Shown here piece after piece: positions 16,081-25,185 of a DNA stretch of 64,000 bases. Position 1 is the first letter of the stretch. Each line of letters starts with the position of its first letter. The notes under the pieces are model-generated. The model was not told the DNA's origin, searched no databases, and was given only the letters and a program-made list of their open reading frames with translations. Made by a program: the position numbers and the translations under genes. The stretch is from the NCBI GenBank assembly GCA_041659285.1, contig JBAZYO010000004.1, forward strand, positions 124,001 through 188,000, given 5' to 3'. The DNA is from Vicinamibacterales bacterium. Its GTDB lineage: Bacteria > Acidobacteriota > Vicinamibacteria > Vicinamibacterales > UBA2999.

Positions 16081-18017
16081 GGCGCGCCGAACACGTCCCG
16101 CCGCAGCAGTTGCTCGACGACGAAGACCGAGCCTTTGGGCGAGAGGTGGCCGGCGTCGACGGCGATGAGATCCTGCCAGCCGCCGTCGCCGACCACGGCC
16201 CGGCACCCGTCACGGTCGCACAACCCATCGAGCAGGGACACGTGGGTCAGGCCGGCAATCCCCGCGGTGCGCGCCTTCAACATCCGATCGGTCTCGAACA
16301 CCGCAGGCGCCAGTCCGTAGCTGACGCGCGCATACGAGCGGCCCCAATATTGACTGGCGACCACCTCCGGCAACGACGGCATCCAGATGGGAACCGGCCC
16401 GGCGAGCACCACCCGGCCGGCGCCCGTCGCCAGCACCTGGCTCGTCAGCGCGGCCCAGTCGGTCTCGCCGTGCGGCGCCTTCTGCGCAACGATCACGACG
16501 GATGGCTTCAGCACGCGCATGCTGGCGATGGCAAAGTCGTTCGCACGGCGGCAACGGCCTTCCGGCACTTGCGGATCCGCGTCGTCGAATGACGGACGGC
16601 ACAGCGACGTCGTGACCTGCGCCACGCGCGTGCCGCCAGGCGCGGCGGCGCGGAGCCCGGCCGAGAGGGCCTGGGCGTAAGAGTCGCCCCACAGCAGGAC
16701 CGTGTCGCGAGCGCCGGGTTCGGTGCATGCGGGGTCAATCGATTCGCGGACCTTGCCGGTGGGCCAGTCCATGAAGTCACATTCCTGCCGGTAGGCCGCC
16801 GAAATGCCCTGCTTGTGCATGCGGTCGTAGTACTGGACGAACTGGGCGCGGTCCGTGCGGGTGATCGGCCGCGAGAGCCAGCCGTCCGCACGGTCCGTCA
16901 GCCAGGCGGCCATCAGGACGGTCACCATCAACCCGCACAGCACGGGGACGACGGCCACGCGGCGCGCACCGAAGCGAACGGGCTTTTCGATGATCTCGAA
17001 GGTCAGCCGCGCCAGGACGAGGCTGGCGGCGACCGCGGCGACACGCACCATCACCGATGGCGTCTCGCCGGATGCAATGCGCGCGAACGACAGCAGCGGC
17101 CAGTGCCATAGGTACAGGGGATAGCTGATCAGGCCCACCGCCACGAGGGCAGGCCGCGACAGCACGGCACGGTTGAACCACGCGCGCGGTCCCGCGGCGA
17201 TCAGCAGTAACGCGCCGAGCGAAGGCAAGAGCGCCCACAGCCCCGGAAACAGGCGCGTGCCGTCAAGCAGGACCACGGCTGCGCCGATCATCGCGAACCC
17301 GGCCACCGACACCGCGTCGCCGAATCTCCCCACGGGCCAACGCCACTGGCCGTGATTCCATGCCGCCAGGGCCGCCCCGATCAGCAACTCCCAGATTCGC
17401 GTGAACGGTGAGTAGAAGGTCCCTACCAGATCGGTCCGCACGCTGTAGACGTTGAAGAGAAACGACGCCCCCAGCAAGACGAAGGTCAGGTGAAGCAGCT
17501 TGACGCGCGTTCGCGATGCCGCCACCAGCAGGCACGGCCAGACCAGGTAGAACTGTTCCTCGATGCCGAGCGACCAGAGGTGCTGCAGCGGCTTGAGGTC
17601 CGCGGCTGCGTCGAAGTAGCCGGACTCGCTCCGGAGCAGGAAGTTCGACACGAAGGCGACCGCGGCGACGATATGCCGGCTCAGTCGCCGGTAATCGTCC
17701 GCGAACAGCAGGAACCAGCCGGCCGCGTAGCACGCAACCAGGACCACCAGCAGCGCCGGGAAGATGCGCTTGATCCGGCGGGCGTAGAAGCGGGAGAACC
17801 GGAAGCTGCCGTCGGCAAGCCCGCCCTGGATGATGCCGGTGATCAGGAATCCAGAGATGACAAAGAAGACGTCAACGCCGACGAAGCCGCCGGGCAGCAC
17901 CGTTGGCCAGGCATGAAATACGACCACCGCCAGCACCGCGATCGCGCGCAGTCCATCGATGTCCGGCCGATAACCGGCGCCAGTCGCGGCGGGGCCGGGC
18001 GCGAACGCCGTGCTCAC
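16077..18017 (-). CDS. OafA/YrhL-type acyltransferase 3 with C-terminal SGNH domain
   Basis: A 646-aa fusion. Residues 14-380 are the ten-helix acyltransferase-3 domain: YRPDIDGLRAIAVLAVVVFH carries the conserved Arg and His, then GVDVFFVISGFLIT and GIEEQFYLVWP. Residues from about 430 form an SGNH domain with LLWGDSYA (nucleophile Ser) and DAGHLSPKGS (Asp/His). OafA-type fusions move acetyl groups across the inner membrane onto O-antigen or exopolysaccharide. GTG 18017 overlaps the stop of the upstream GT39 gene by four bases, and its stop overlaps that of the convergent SGNH gene. Strong candidate for O-acetylation of the glycan made here. Confidence 0.92.
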   Translation of the reverse strand: MSTAFAPGPAATGAGYRPDIDGLRAIAVLAVVVFHAWPTVLPGGFVGVDVFFVISGFLITGIIQGGLADGSFRFSRFYARRIKRIFPALLVVLVACYAAGWFLLFADDYRRLSRHIVAAVAFVSNFLLRSESGYFDAAADLKPLQHLWSLGIEEQFYLVWPCLLVAASRTRVKLLHLTFVLLGASFLFNVYSVRTDLVGTFYSPFTRIWELLIGAALAAWNHGQWRWPVGRFGDAVSVAGFAMIGAAVVLLDGTRLFPGLWALLPSLGALLLIAAGPRAWFNRAVLSRPALVAVGLISYPLYLWHWPLLSFARIASGETPSVMVRVAAVAASLVLARLTFEIIEKPVRFGARRVAVVPVLCGLMVTVLMAAWLTDRADGWLSRPITRTDRAQFVQYYDRMHKQGISAAYRQECDFMDWPTGKVRESIDPACTEPGARDTVLLWGDSYAQALSAGLRAAAPGGTRVAQVTTSLCRPSFDDADPQVPEGRCRRANDFAIASMRVLKPSVVIVAQKAPHGETDWAALTSQVLATGAGRVVLAGPVPIWMPSLPEVVASQYWGRSYARVSYGLAPAVFETDRMLKARTAGIAGLTHVSLLDGLCDRDGCRAVVGDGGWQDLIAVDAGHLSPKGSVFVVEQLLRRDVFGAP

Positions 18018-19393
18018 AGCGACGCCCGCGAGGTGATGGCGAAGATCGCAAAGGCGATCCACGCCCAGGCGATGAAGGCGACTATCACCCCGAGCACGCG
18101 TCGTTCGCCGGTGCCGAGGCGCAGGAGTGCTGCGCGCGGCGCCATCGCCGCCACCGCCGCCCCAATCAGTAACACCGGATCGAACACGAACGAATAGCGC
18201 GGCTTGGAGATCGCGATCAGGCACAACAGCAACGACCCAACGATGGTGGCGACGAAAGGCACACCAAGCTCAGGGCTCTGCCGGCGCAACTGGAAGAGAC
18301 CGACCACACCGCCGAACAGGACCACGGCCCATTGCGCGTTGACCGCCGACAGCAACGCGAGCGCCGGCAGGGACGTCACGCCGGCGGCGCGCTCGCCGCC
18401 GAGCATTTCCAGGACGTCGGTCTTGGGGACCAGGACGCGCGCGAGCCGTCCGAGTGCGCGACGCACGAACGTGCCGGGATGCTCGGCAATCCACGCCCAG
18501 GCGAGCCGCTGCAGTTCCGCCGGTGATTGCGTCGGGTAGACCAACTCGCCGCTCCACTGCTGGCGCCGGAACTCGATCTGGCCCGGCGTCGCCCGCGGCG
18601 CGAACAGGTTGAGATCCTCGGCGTAGAGATCGCGGTTGCCGATGTAGAAGTTGTAGGCGCTGTTGGTGGAGATGGTGGCCTCGCCGGCGGCCCGCCAGTT
18701 GCGGTAGACGTGCGCCGACACAATGGTCAGGGCCACGAGCGCAAAGGCGCCGGCGCGGCGCAGCGCCATCGGGCTTCGCGTCACGACCGCGGCCAGCGGC
18801 AGCAGCACGGCCAACGGCAACAGGCTCGGCCGGGTCAGCGCGAGGGTGCCGGCCAGGATGCCCCCGCCGATGAAGGCCCCGGTGCCGGCGCCGGGCCGCG
18901 TCAGCAGGACGAGGATGCCGAGCACCTGGAGCAGCGCCGGCGTCTCGGAGGTGACGAACTGCGCGTGGGAGATGGCCGGCAAGTACAGCGCGTAGCCCGC
19001 GGTGGCAAGCAACGCGAGCCGGGACGCGCGCGCGGTGTCCGCCGGCCACACGGCCTCGCCGACACGGGCTGCCAGGGTCCGCACCCCGAGAACGCATCCG
19101 ACATCCATCGCAATCCACGCGAGCCGGAGCGTGCCAACGGAGTCGGTGCCGGACAGGAAGCGGAGGGCGGCGAGCAGCCACCCGGTCATCGGCGGCCAGA
19201 ACAGGTCCTGGTGGCCGCGCAAGAGCGCGGTGCTGACCTGGAAGTAGCTCTCTTCGTCGGACGCGAAGCGCGTGGATGGGATCACCGACCAGGCAATCAG
19301 CCGGACGGCAACGGCCAGTGCGACCGGCCACAGCGGCGTTGTCCGGCGAGGCCCGGGCGCGGAGCGCCCGGCTACACGAGGCCGCCGAGACAT
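18014..19393 (-). CDS. GT-C type membrane glycosyltransferase (GT39-like)
   Basis: A 459-aa polytopic protein. STRFASDEESYFQVSTALL near residue 40 is the acidic first-loop motif of GT39-like enzymes, and NAYNFYIGN-type residues (NSAYNFYIGNRDLY) mark a large periplasmic loop. The first 20 residues (RVAGRSAPGPRR) are encoded by a GC palindrome at 19353-19371, so the natural N-terminus may have been altered by a repeat. ATG 19393 lies six bases after TATACT, suggesting leaderless translation. It is coupled by GTGA overlap to the OafA gene and divergent from the Tat protein gene at 19413. Confidence 0.75.
   Translation of the reverse strand: MSRRPRVAGRSAPGPRRTTPLWPVALAVAVRLIAWSVIPSTRFASDEESYFQVSTALLRGHQDLFWPPMTGWLLAALRFLSGTDSVGTLRLAWIAMDVGCVLGVRTLAARVGEAVWPADTARASRLALLATAGYALYLPAISHAQFVTSETPALLQVLGILVLLTRPGAGTGAFIGGGILAGTLALTRPSLLPLAVLLPLAAVVTRSPMALRRAGAFALVALTIVSAHVYRNWRAAGEATISTNSAYNFYIGNRDLYAEDLNLFAPRATPGQIEFRRQQWSGELVYPTQSPAELQRLAWAWIAEHPGTFVRRALGRLARVLVPKTDVLEMLGGERAAGVTSLPALALLSAVNAQWAVVLFGGVVGLFQLRRQSPELGVPFVATIVGSLLLCLIAISKPRYSFVFDPVLLIGAAVAAMAPRAALLRLGTGERRVLGVIVAFIAWAWIAFAIFAITSRASL
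19353..19371. repeat. GC palindrome inside the N-terminus of a GT39-like gene
   Basis: CCGGGCGC, GGA, GCGCCCGG: an eight-base-pair stem with a three-base loop, lying in codons 8-14 of the minus-strand gene. It is followed on the plus strand by GCTACAC, similar to the TGTAGC that precedes the palindrome in the asparagine synthase gene. Confidence 0.55.
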
Positions 19394-19418
19394 TGCGATA
19401 GTATACCTGCCGGTGTTG
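19394..19418. promoter_or_regulatory. Bidirectional leaderless promoter around GTATAC
   Basis: Minus strand: TATACT (19405-19400), six bases, ATG 19393. Plus strand: TAGTAT (19399-19404), then GTG 19413 eight bases later. Only 19 bp separate the two start codons, so a single GTATAC-centred element must serve both genes or overlap both promoters. Confidence 0.55.
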
Positions 19419-21080
19419 CGGTCACTGAACGGCGTCACGCGACGAGCAATCCTGAAGGCCGCGGTCGCGGGCCTGGCCATTCCCGCCCGGGGCTGGCCGC
19501 AGGCGCCGGACGGCGAAACGCTCTACAACGGCATCGTCCTGCCGGCGCCGTGGCCGCCGCCGCGGCGCAGCATCACCACCGTGCCGCAGCGACCGCCCTA
19601 CCTGGCGTCGCCACCCGCGGTCATCAACATCGACACCGGCCGGCAACTCTTCATCGACGACTTCCTGATCGAAGAGTCGTCGCTCCATCGGCAGTTCTAC
19701 AGCGCGACGTATCACCCGGCCAATCCCGTGCTGGCGCCCCTGCGCAACTGGGAGCGGCACGATCCGTACGCGGTGACCACGGGGACGGCGCCCAGTCCCT
19801 CGGCCATGGTTTTCAGCGACGGCGTGTTCTACGAACCGTCGGAGAAGCTGTTCAAGATGTGGTACATGGCGGGCTATCAGCAGCACACGGCGCTGGCCGT
19901 GTCGCGCGATGGCATCAGCTGGGAGCGGCCGTCCCTGGGCGTCGTGCCGGGCACCAACATCGTGTCGGATCAGCCCCGCGATTCGAACACCGTCTGGCTC
20001 GACCTGCACGAGACGGATCCGCGGGCGCGATACAAGATGGCCGGCTACGACCTGGAGCTGAAGGCGCTGCGCCTGAGCATCTCCGCGGATGGCGTCCACT
20101 GGCGCGAGGTCGGGCGTTCAGGCCCCTGCGGCGATCGCAGCACGTTCTTCCATAATCCGTTTCGACGCGTGTGGAGCTTCAGCCTGCGGGACGACGCACC
20201 CAACAGCCTGTACCGCTTCCGGCGCTACGCCGAGTCGCACGACTTTGCTTCCGCGACCTGGACCGAAGCGGCGCCGGTGGCGTGGACCAGTGCCGACACC
20301 CTCGACCTCGCCCGCGCTGACCTGCGGACCGCACCGCAGATCTACAACCTGGACGCCGTCGCCTACGAAAGCGTGATGCTGGGGCTCTTCACGATGTACC
20401 GCGGCGAACGCCCGGATCGGGAGAAGCCGAACGACCTGTGCGTGGCCTTCAGCCGTGATGGCTTCCACTGGTCGCGTGAATGGCGGCAGCCGTTCATCGG
20501 CGTCTCGGACCGCCACGGCGACTGGAACTGGGCGAACGTGCAGTCGGCCGGCGGCGTGTGCCTGGTGGTGGGCGATCTTCTCCACTTCTATGTCAGCGGC
20601 CGGGCCGGGGTCCCCGGCACCAGCCTGCCGGGCGAGTGCAGCACCGGACTGGCGACCCTGCGCCGCGACGGCTTCGCATCGGTCGGCGACCTGTGGCCGG
20701 CCGGGATGCCGCGGCCGGTCTCACCCGGACCGGCACGGCTGACGACGCGGCCACTGCGCTTTTCCGGGCGGCACCTGTTCGTCAATGCCGACAGCGAGGG
20801 CGAGATCCGCATGGAGGTGCTCGACGCCGCCGGCCGCGTGATTGCGCCGTACACGATCGAGCAGTGCGTGCCGGTGACCGGCAACGCCACGCGCCGGCCG
20901 GTGCAGTGGCGTGGCCGCGCCTCGCTCGACGAGTTGCGCGGACAAACCGTCCGCTTCCGTTTCACGCTGACCCGCGCGCGGCTGTTCGCTTTCTGGGTCA
21001 GCCCTTCGCCGGGCGGCCACAGCGGCGGGTTTCTCGCCGCCGGCGGTCCCGGCTATTCGCGGCCGCACGACGCGGCCTAA
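19413..21080 (+). CDS. Tat-exported beta-propeller sugar hydrolase-like protein (GH32/43-like), paralogue A
   Basis: A 555-aa protein starting at GTG 19413. Arg10-Arg11 followed by AILKAAVAGLAI is a twin-arginine signal. The body shows repeated propeller blades: AMVFSDGVFYEP, KLFKMWYMAGY, LAVSRDGISWERP and VAFSRDGFHWSRE, as in GH32/43/68 five-bladed propellers and inverting arabinanases. The C-terminal 130 residues form a separate beta domain (TTRPLRFSGRHLFVNAD to LFAFWVS) present also in the paralogue at 27496-29196. Catalytic acids cannot be assigned with certainty. It is 8 nt upstream of a methyltransferase gene. Export by Tat suggests folding with cofactor in the cytoplasm; the target sugar is unknown. 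Confidence 0.7.
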   Translation: MLRSLNGVTRRAILKAAVAGLAIPARGWPQAPDGETLYNGIVLPAPWPPPRRSITTVPQRPPYLASPPAVINIDTGRQLFIDDFLIEESSLHRQFYSATYHPANPVLAPLRNWERHDPYAVTTGTAPSPSAMVFSDGVFYEPSEKLFKMWYMAGYQQHTALAVSRDGISWERPSLGVVPGTNIVSDQPRDSNTVWLDLHETDPRARYKMAGYDLELKALRLSISADGVHWREVGRSGPCGDRSTFFHNPFRRVWSFSLRDDAPNSLYRFRRYAESHDFASATWTEAAPVAWTSADTLDLARADLRTAPQIYNLDAVAYESVMLGLFTMYRGERPDREKPNDLCVAFSRDGFHWSREWRQPFIGVSDRHGDWNWANVQSAGGVCLVVGDLLHFYVSGRAGVPGTSLPGECSTGLATLRRDGFASVGDLWPAGMPRPVSPGPARLTTRPLRFSGRHLFVNADSEGEIRMEVLDAAGRVIAPYTIEQCVPVTGNATRRPVQWRGRASLDELRGQTVRFRFTLTRARLFAFWVSPSPGGHSGGFLAAGGPGYSRPHDAA

Positions 21081-21088
21081 GGAATCTA

Positions 21089-21871
21089 GTGTCGATAGCA
21101 GACTTGTTGAAAGCCCCCGTCCGGCGTCTCTTCACCGTGCCGCAGCGGCGCCGCATCAAGGATTTCGTTCCCTCGCTGTGGTACCGGAACGACCTGGTCA
21201 AGCTGGCGCTGTACTTCGGGACTGACAAGGAGGGGGCGCACTACTACGCCGGGCACTACCAGCATCACTTCGAATCCCGGCGGAACCGGCCGCTGAAGAT
21301 CCTCGAGATCGGCGTCGGCGGCCTGGAAGACCCGCGCGCGGGCGGCGAATCGCTGCGGATGTGGAAGGCGTACTTCCGGAAGGCGCAGATCGTCGGCATC
21401 GACATCTACGACAAGTCGTTTCACGACGAGTCTCGCATCACGACCATCCTCGGCAGCCAGGCGGACGAGGACTTGCTGCGCCGGATCCACGCCGAACATG
21501 GCCCGTTCGATATCATCATCGACGACGGGAGCCATTTCGTGGAGCACGTGCTGGCCACGTTCCGGATCATGTTCCCGTTGCTGGCGCCCGATGGCATCTA
21601 CGCCGTCGAGGACACCCAGACGTCGTATTGGCCGGAGGCGCGCGGCATTCCGTTCGGCGGCTCGACCGACCTGGCAGACCCGCGCACCAGCATGAACTTC
21701 CTCAAGTCGCTGGTTGACGGATTGAACCATGTGGAGTTCCTCGATCCCGCATACGCGCCCACCTACTTCGACCGCCACATCGTCGCGCTGCACTTCTACC
21801 ACAACCTCGTGTTCGTGTACAAAGGCGTGAACAACGAGGGCAGCGAATTCCTGCGCGTGCTCCGTGAATAG
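21089..21871 (+). CDS. Class I SAM O-methyltransferase, MycE/macrocin-type
   Basis: A 260-aa methyltransferase. LYFGTDKEGAHYYAGHY near residue 40 matches the GTDK...Y segment of MycE-like sugar O-methyltransferases; ILEIGVGG is motif I, and FDIIIDDGSH contains the metal-binding Asp pair. The family methylates hydroxyls of uronic or deoxy sugars. Start is GTG 21089, 8 nt after the Tat protein gene, with GGA just upstream. Its last codons overlap the next gene's GTG start (21864). Confidence 0.85.
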   Translation: MSIADLLKAPVRRLFTVPQRRRIKDFVPSLWYRNDLVKLALYFGTDKEGAHYYAGHYQHHFESRRNRPLKILEIGVGGLEDPRAGGESLRMWKAYFRKAQIVGIDIYDKSFHDESRITTILGSQADEDLLRRIHAEHGPFDIIIDDGSHFVEHVLATFRIMFPLLAPDGIYAVEDTQTSYWPEARGIPFGGSTDLADPRTSMNFLKSLVDGLNHVEFLDPAYAPTYFDRHIVALHFYHNLVFVYKGVNNEGSEFLRVLRE

Positions 21872-23573
21872 CATGGGCCCCGCGACGAGTGCCGCGCTGC
21901 GGATGGCCGGGATCCCCGCCGCGCTGTACCTCGGCATCTTCTTCGCCCTCAATCCCCATCTCGGCGCTGCGTTCTCGACGCACTACTTCTTCGGCGGCGC
22001 CGACGGCTACCAGAACATCTGGAACCTGTGGTGGGTGAACAAGGCGCTCACCGAGATCGGGACGCAGCCGTGGTTCACGACGTTCCTGCACTACCCCACC
22101 GGATCGACGTTGATTGGGCACACGCTGAACCCCTTCAACGGCGTGCTGGCTATTCCGCTGCTCACCGTCTTCACGCTGGTACAGACCTACAACGCCATCG
22201 TCGTCTTCTCGTTCGTGTCGGGAGGCCTCACCGCGTTCTGGCTGTGCCGGGCCATGACCGGCGCGTATGCGGGCAGCCTGGTGGGCGGTGCGATCTTCAC
22301 GTTTTCCAGCTATCACTTCATGCACGCCGACGGGCACCTGCAGTTGACCGCGATCGAGTGGCTCCCCTTGTTCGTGCTGTGGTGGATTCGCTTCTGCGAG
22401 CGCCCGAGCCAGGGCCGTGGCCTGGCCGCGGCGTTGGTCCTCTGGCTCGTCGCCTTGTGCGACCTCTACTACTTTGCCTACTGCGTGTTCGCCGGGGCCA
22501 TGTTCTACCTGTGGCACGGGCGCAAGACCGGAGATGTGCTGTTTCTGTTTCGTCGGGATACGCTGCGCGCGGCCGCCGGCTTTCTGGTTCCGGCCTCGCT
22601 CACCTCAGGCGTGCTGGTCGTGGCGCTGGTCTATCAACACGCCACCGATCCGCTCACCGGCACGCATTCCCCACGCGACCTCTCGATGGACCTGCTGTCC
22701 CCGTTCGTCTGGGGTTACTACTGGCGGTTCCGCGATTGGGTGCAACCCTTGTGGTTCCCGTTGGCGAAGTACGTCACCGAGGCCAGCGTTTACCTGGGCC
22801 TGTCGGTCATCGTCCTGACGGTCTACGCGTGGCGGCAACGAGCCCGCGTACCGGTGGCCTACCTGGGATTCTGGATGTGCGTGGCGCTGTTCTTCGGCGT
22901 CATGAGCCTCGGCCCCAATCTCCGGATTGCAGGCGTCGAGCTGAGCCTCGGTCCGCGCGTGTCGATGATGGGCCACGACGATGTCAACCTGCTCGTGCTG
23001 CCCTACGCGGTGCTGTGGCTGGTGTTCCCACCCTGGCGGCTCGCCGGCGTGCCGGTGAGGATGATGATCATGGTCCAGTTGGTGGCCTCGATCATGGCGG
23101 CGGGCGGCGTCCAGGCACTGCTGACGTCGACATGGAAATGGCGGCGACCGGCGCTGGCGGTGATCCTGGCCTGGGTCGTGTTCGACTACGTGCCGGCGCC
23201 CCTGCGCCTGACCGAGACCGCCATGCCACCGTACGTCGCCGTCCTGCGAGAGCTACCGAGCGGTGCCGTGCTCGACCTCGCATCGAACGGGCCGCTCGCG
23301 CTTTACTACCAGACGGTGCATGAGAAGCCCATCGCGTTCGGGTACATCTCGCGCACCCCCACCTCGGTTGACGCCGCCGACCAGGCGCTCGCCGGGATGA
23401 TCCGGCGCGGCGAGTGGGCGCGAATCGCGGCCGAGCATCATTTCACCTACATCGTGAAGCGCGAGCGGGCCGCCGAGGTGATGGTGCGCGGCCTCGACGG
23501 CGCGCCGCTTCCCGACATCGACGACGCACGCCGCATCTATTCGGACCATGGTGTCTCGATCTACCGGTTCTGA
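21864..23573 (+). CDS. Large polytopic membrane protein, GT-C-like
   Basis: A 569-aa inner-membrane protein with about 11 helices. The N-terminal loop GGADGYQNIWNLWWVNKAL and HYPTGSTLIGHTLNPFNG are typical of large hypothetical membrane proteins related to GT-C transferases; a clear GT39 DE motif is not obvious (GADGYQ lies at the expected place). The C-terminal 90 residues are soluble and end in YSDHGVSIYRF. The GTG start overlaps the previous gene by 8 nt, and the next gene starts 26 nt before its stop, so it is in the same operon. Likely transfers sugar from a lipid-linked donor, but this is inferred from fold and context. Confidence 0.6.
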   Translation: MNSMGPATSAALRMAGIPAALYLGIFFALNPHLGAAFSTHYFFGGADGYQNIWNLWWVNKALTEIGTQPWFTTFLHYPTGSTLIGHTLNPFNGVLAIPLLTVFTLVQTYNAIVVFSFVSGGLTAFWLCRAMTGAYAGSLVGGAIFTFSSYHFMHADGHLQLTAIEWLPLFVLWWIRFCERPSQGRGLAAALVLWLVALCDLYYFAYCVFAGAMFYLWHGRKTGDVLFLFRRDTLRAAAGFLVPASLTSGVLVVALVYQHATDPLTGTHSPRDLSMDLLSPFVWGYYWRFRDWVQPLWFPLAKYVTEASVYLGLSVIVLTVYAWRQRARVPVAYLGFWMCVALFFGVMSLGPNLRIAGVELSLGPRVSMMGHDDVNLLVLPYAVLWLVFPPWRLAGVPVRMMIMVQLVASIMAAGGVQALLTSTWKWRRPALAVILAWVVFDYVPAPLRLTETAMPPYVAVLRELPSGAVLDLASNGPLALYYQTVHEKPIAFGYISRTPTSVDAADQALAGMIRRGEWARIAAEHHFTYIVKRERAAEVMVRGLDGAPLPDIDDARRIYSDHGVSIYRF

Positions 23574-25185
23574 TACCGGCCTGGCGCCAGCCGACCGGCT
23601 GCTGTTGATCGTCACCGCGGCGGCCACCGCGGCGTGGTGTCTCGCGTCGGCCCGCGTGCTCGGCGCCACCTTCGATGAACCGTTCTACCTCGAGGCCGGG
23701 CTCGATGCCTGGCGGCGCGGCCACTTCAAGGAGCTCCTCGCCGCCGGCACCATGCCGCTGCCGGCGCACCTGCAGACGCTCCCCCTCTATGCCATCGAAG
23801 CGGTCACCGGCAGGCCTTGGGTCGTCGCCAGCGACATCGGCGCCATGCTTCCGGTCGCCCGCAGCGTGACGCTGGTGTTCTGGTGCGTCCTTCTCATCTA
23901 CGGCATGCGCCTGGCCCACGCGGTGGGCGGACCGTGGGTGGGACGCCTGGCCCTCATGCTGATCGCGCTCGATCCCAGCTTCCTGGCCCACGCCTCGCTG
24001 GCCACGAGCGACGTCGCGCTGGCGGGTTCCCTGATGGCCTTTGCCTATGCGTGGAGGGCGGGGCGCGACGGCCGCTGGACACGACGGGTGGGATTACCGG
24101 CGGCCGCCTTCGCTGTGGCACTGGCGTCGAAAGCCAGCGCCCTGAGTTTCGGGCCGATGGTGTTCGCCGCGATCGCGATTGACGACTGGCGGCGCGGCCG
24201 CCGGTTGTCGGTGCGCGACGCGGCGCAGGTCTTCCTCATCGGCACGGCCGTGGCGGTCGTCTACTGCGGCTCGGGAGGAGAACCGTCGTTTCAAGGCATC
24301 CTGTCGCGAATGCCTGCCGACCACGTGCTTCGGCCGGCGCTGGCGTGGTTCGGCGGGCTCCCGCTGTCGCCCAATGCGTTCTACGCGCTGTGGTTCCAGG
24401 CCGACCACAACAACATCGGCCAACCCACCTACCTGATTGGACATGAGAGCGCGCGTTCGCTGTGGTTCTACGTCCCCGTGCTGCCGTTGATCAAGCTCCC
24501 GCTGCCCACACTGCTGCTAATCCTGCTGGCGTTGGTCGTGCCTAAGCCACGCCTCAAGGCGATCCTCACTCTCTCAACCATCATCTTGATGCTGATGCTG
24601 CTGATTCGCGTGCAGACCGGCATCCGGTTCCTGTTGCCGCTGCTGTCGTTCCTGATGATTGCGGTCGCCCTGCGAATCGTACCGGCGATCGATGGGCTGT
24701 CGCCGGCGCGGCGGCGCCGGGCGGGCGCCGGTGTGGCGGTGTTGCTCGCCTGGCTCGCTGTCGGTGATGCGCGGGCCTGGCCGGACGCGCTGCGCTACAC
24801 CAACGAAATCTGGGGCGGACCGTCGGCAGGCTACAAGGTCGTCAGCGATTCCAACTACGACTGGGGACAGGGGCTGCCCGAACTGGCCGTCTGGCGGCAG
24901 GAGCACGGCGAGGCGATGATCGTCTGGTACTTCGGGACGGACCCTCGCTTCCCCGAGTTGCAACGGTACGATCCGCGGCGGGACACGCTCGATGCGTCGG
25001 GCGAGCGGGCACGGTATCTAGCCGTGAGCACGAGCCTGTTGTATGGCGGCTACCTGACGGCGAGCGGACCGGGCCGTGAGCTGATGTTGCGGCTGCGCGA
25101 ACGCCAGCCCGCCGCCCGCACTCGCACGTTCCTGATCTTCGACGCGGCGCCGCTCTACAACGCCGGCCCGGCCGCTGTTCGCTGA
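23548..25185 (+). CDS. GT-C type membrane glycosyltransferase (GT39-like)
   Basis: A 545-aa polytopic protein. GATFDEPFYLEAGLDAWR (about residues 39-56) carries the acidic first-loop motif; LATSDVALAGSLMAF matches the PMT-like AxSD segment; and SDSNYDWGQGLPELAVW near residue 430 is a strongly conserved periplasmic motif of this group. It overlaps the previous gene by 26 nt. Its 3' end overlaps the convergent gene at 25155 by 31 bp. The donor is probably polyprenyl-phosphate-linked; the acceptor is unknown. Confidence 0.76.
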   Translation: MVSRSTGSDTGLAPADRLLLIVTAAATAAWCLASARVLGATFDEPFYLEAGLDAWRRGHFKELLAAGTMPLPAHLQTLPLYAIEAVTGRPWVVASDIGAMLPVARSVTLVFWCVLLIYGMRLAHAVGGPWVGRLALMLIALDPSFLAHASLATSDVALAGSLMAFAYAWRAGRDGRWTRRVGLPAAAFAVALASKASALSFGPMVFAAIAIDDWRRGRRLSVRDAAQVFLIGTAVAVVYCGSGGEPSFQGILSRMPADHVLRPALAWFGGLPLSPNAFYALWFQADHNNIGQPTYLIGHESARSLWFYVPVLPLIKLPLPTLLLILLALVVPKPRLKAILTLSTIILMLMLLIRVQTGIRFLLPLLSFLMIAVALRIVPAIDGLSPARRRRAGAGVAVLLAWLAVGDARAWPDALRYTNEIWGGPSAGYKVVSDSNYDWGQGLPELAVWRQEHGEAMIVWYFGTDPRFPELQRYDPRRDTLDASGERARYLAVSTSLLYGGYLTASGPGRELMLRLRERQPAARTRTFLIFDAAPLYNAGPAAVR

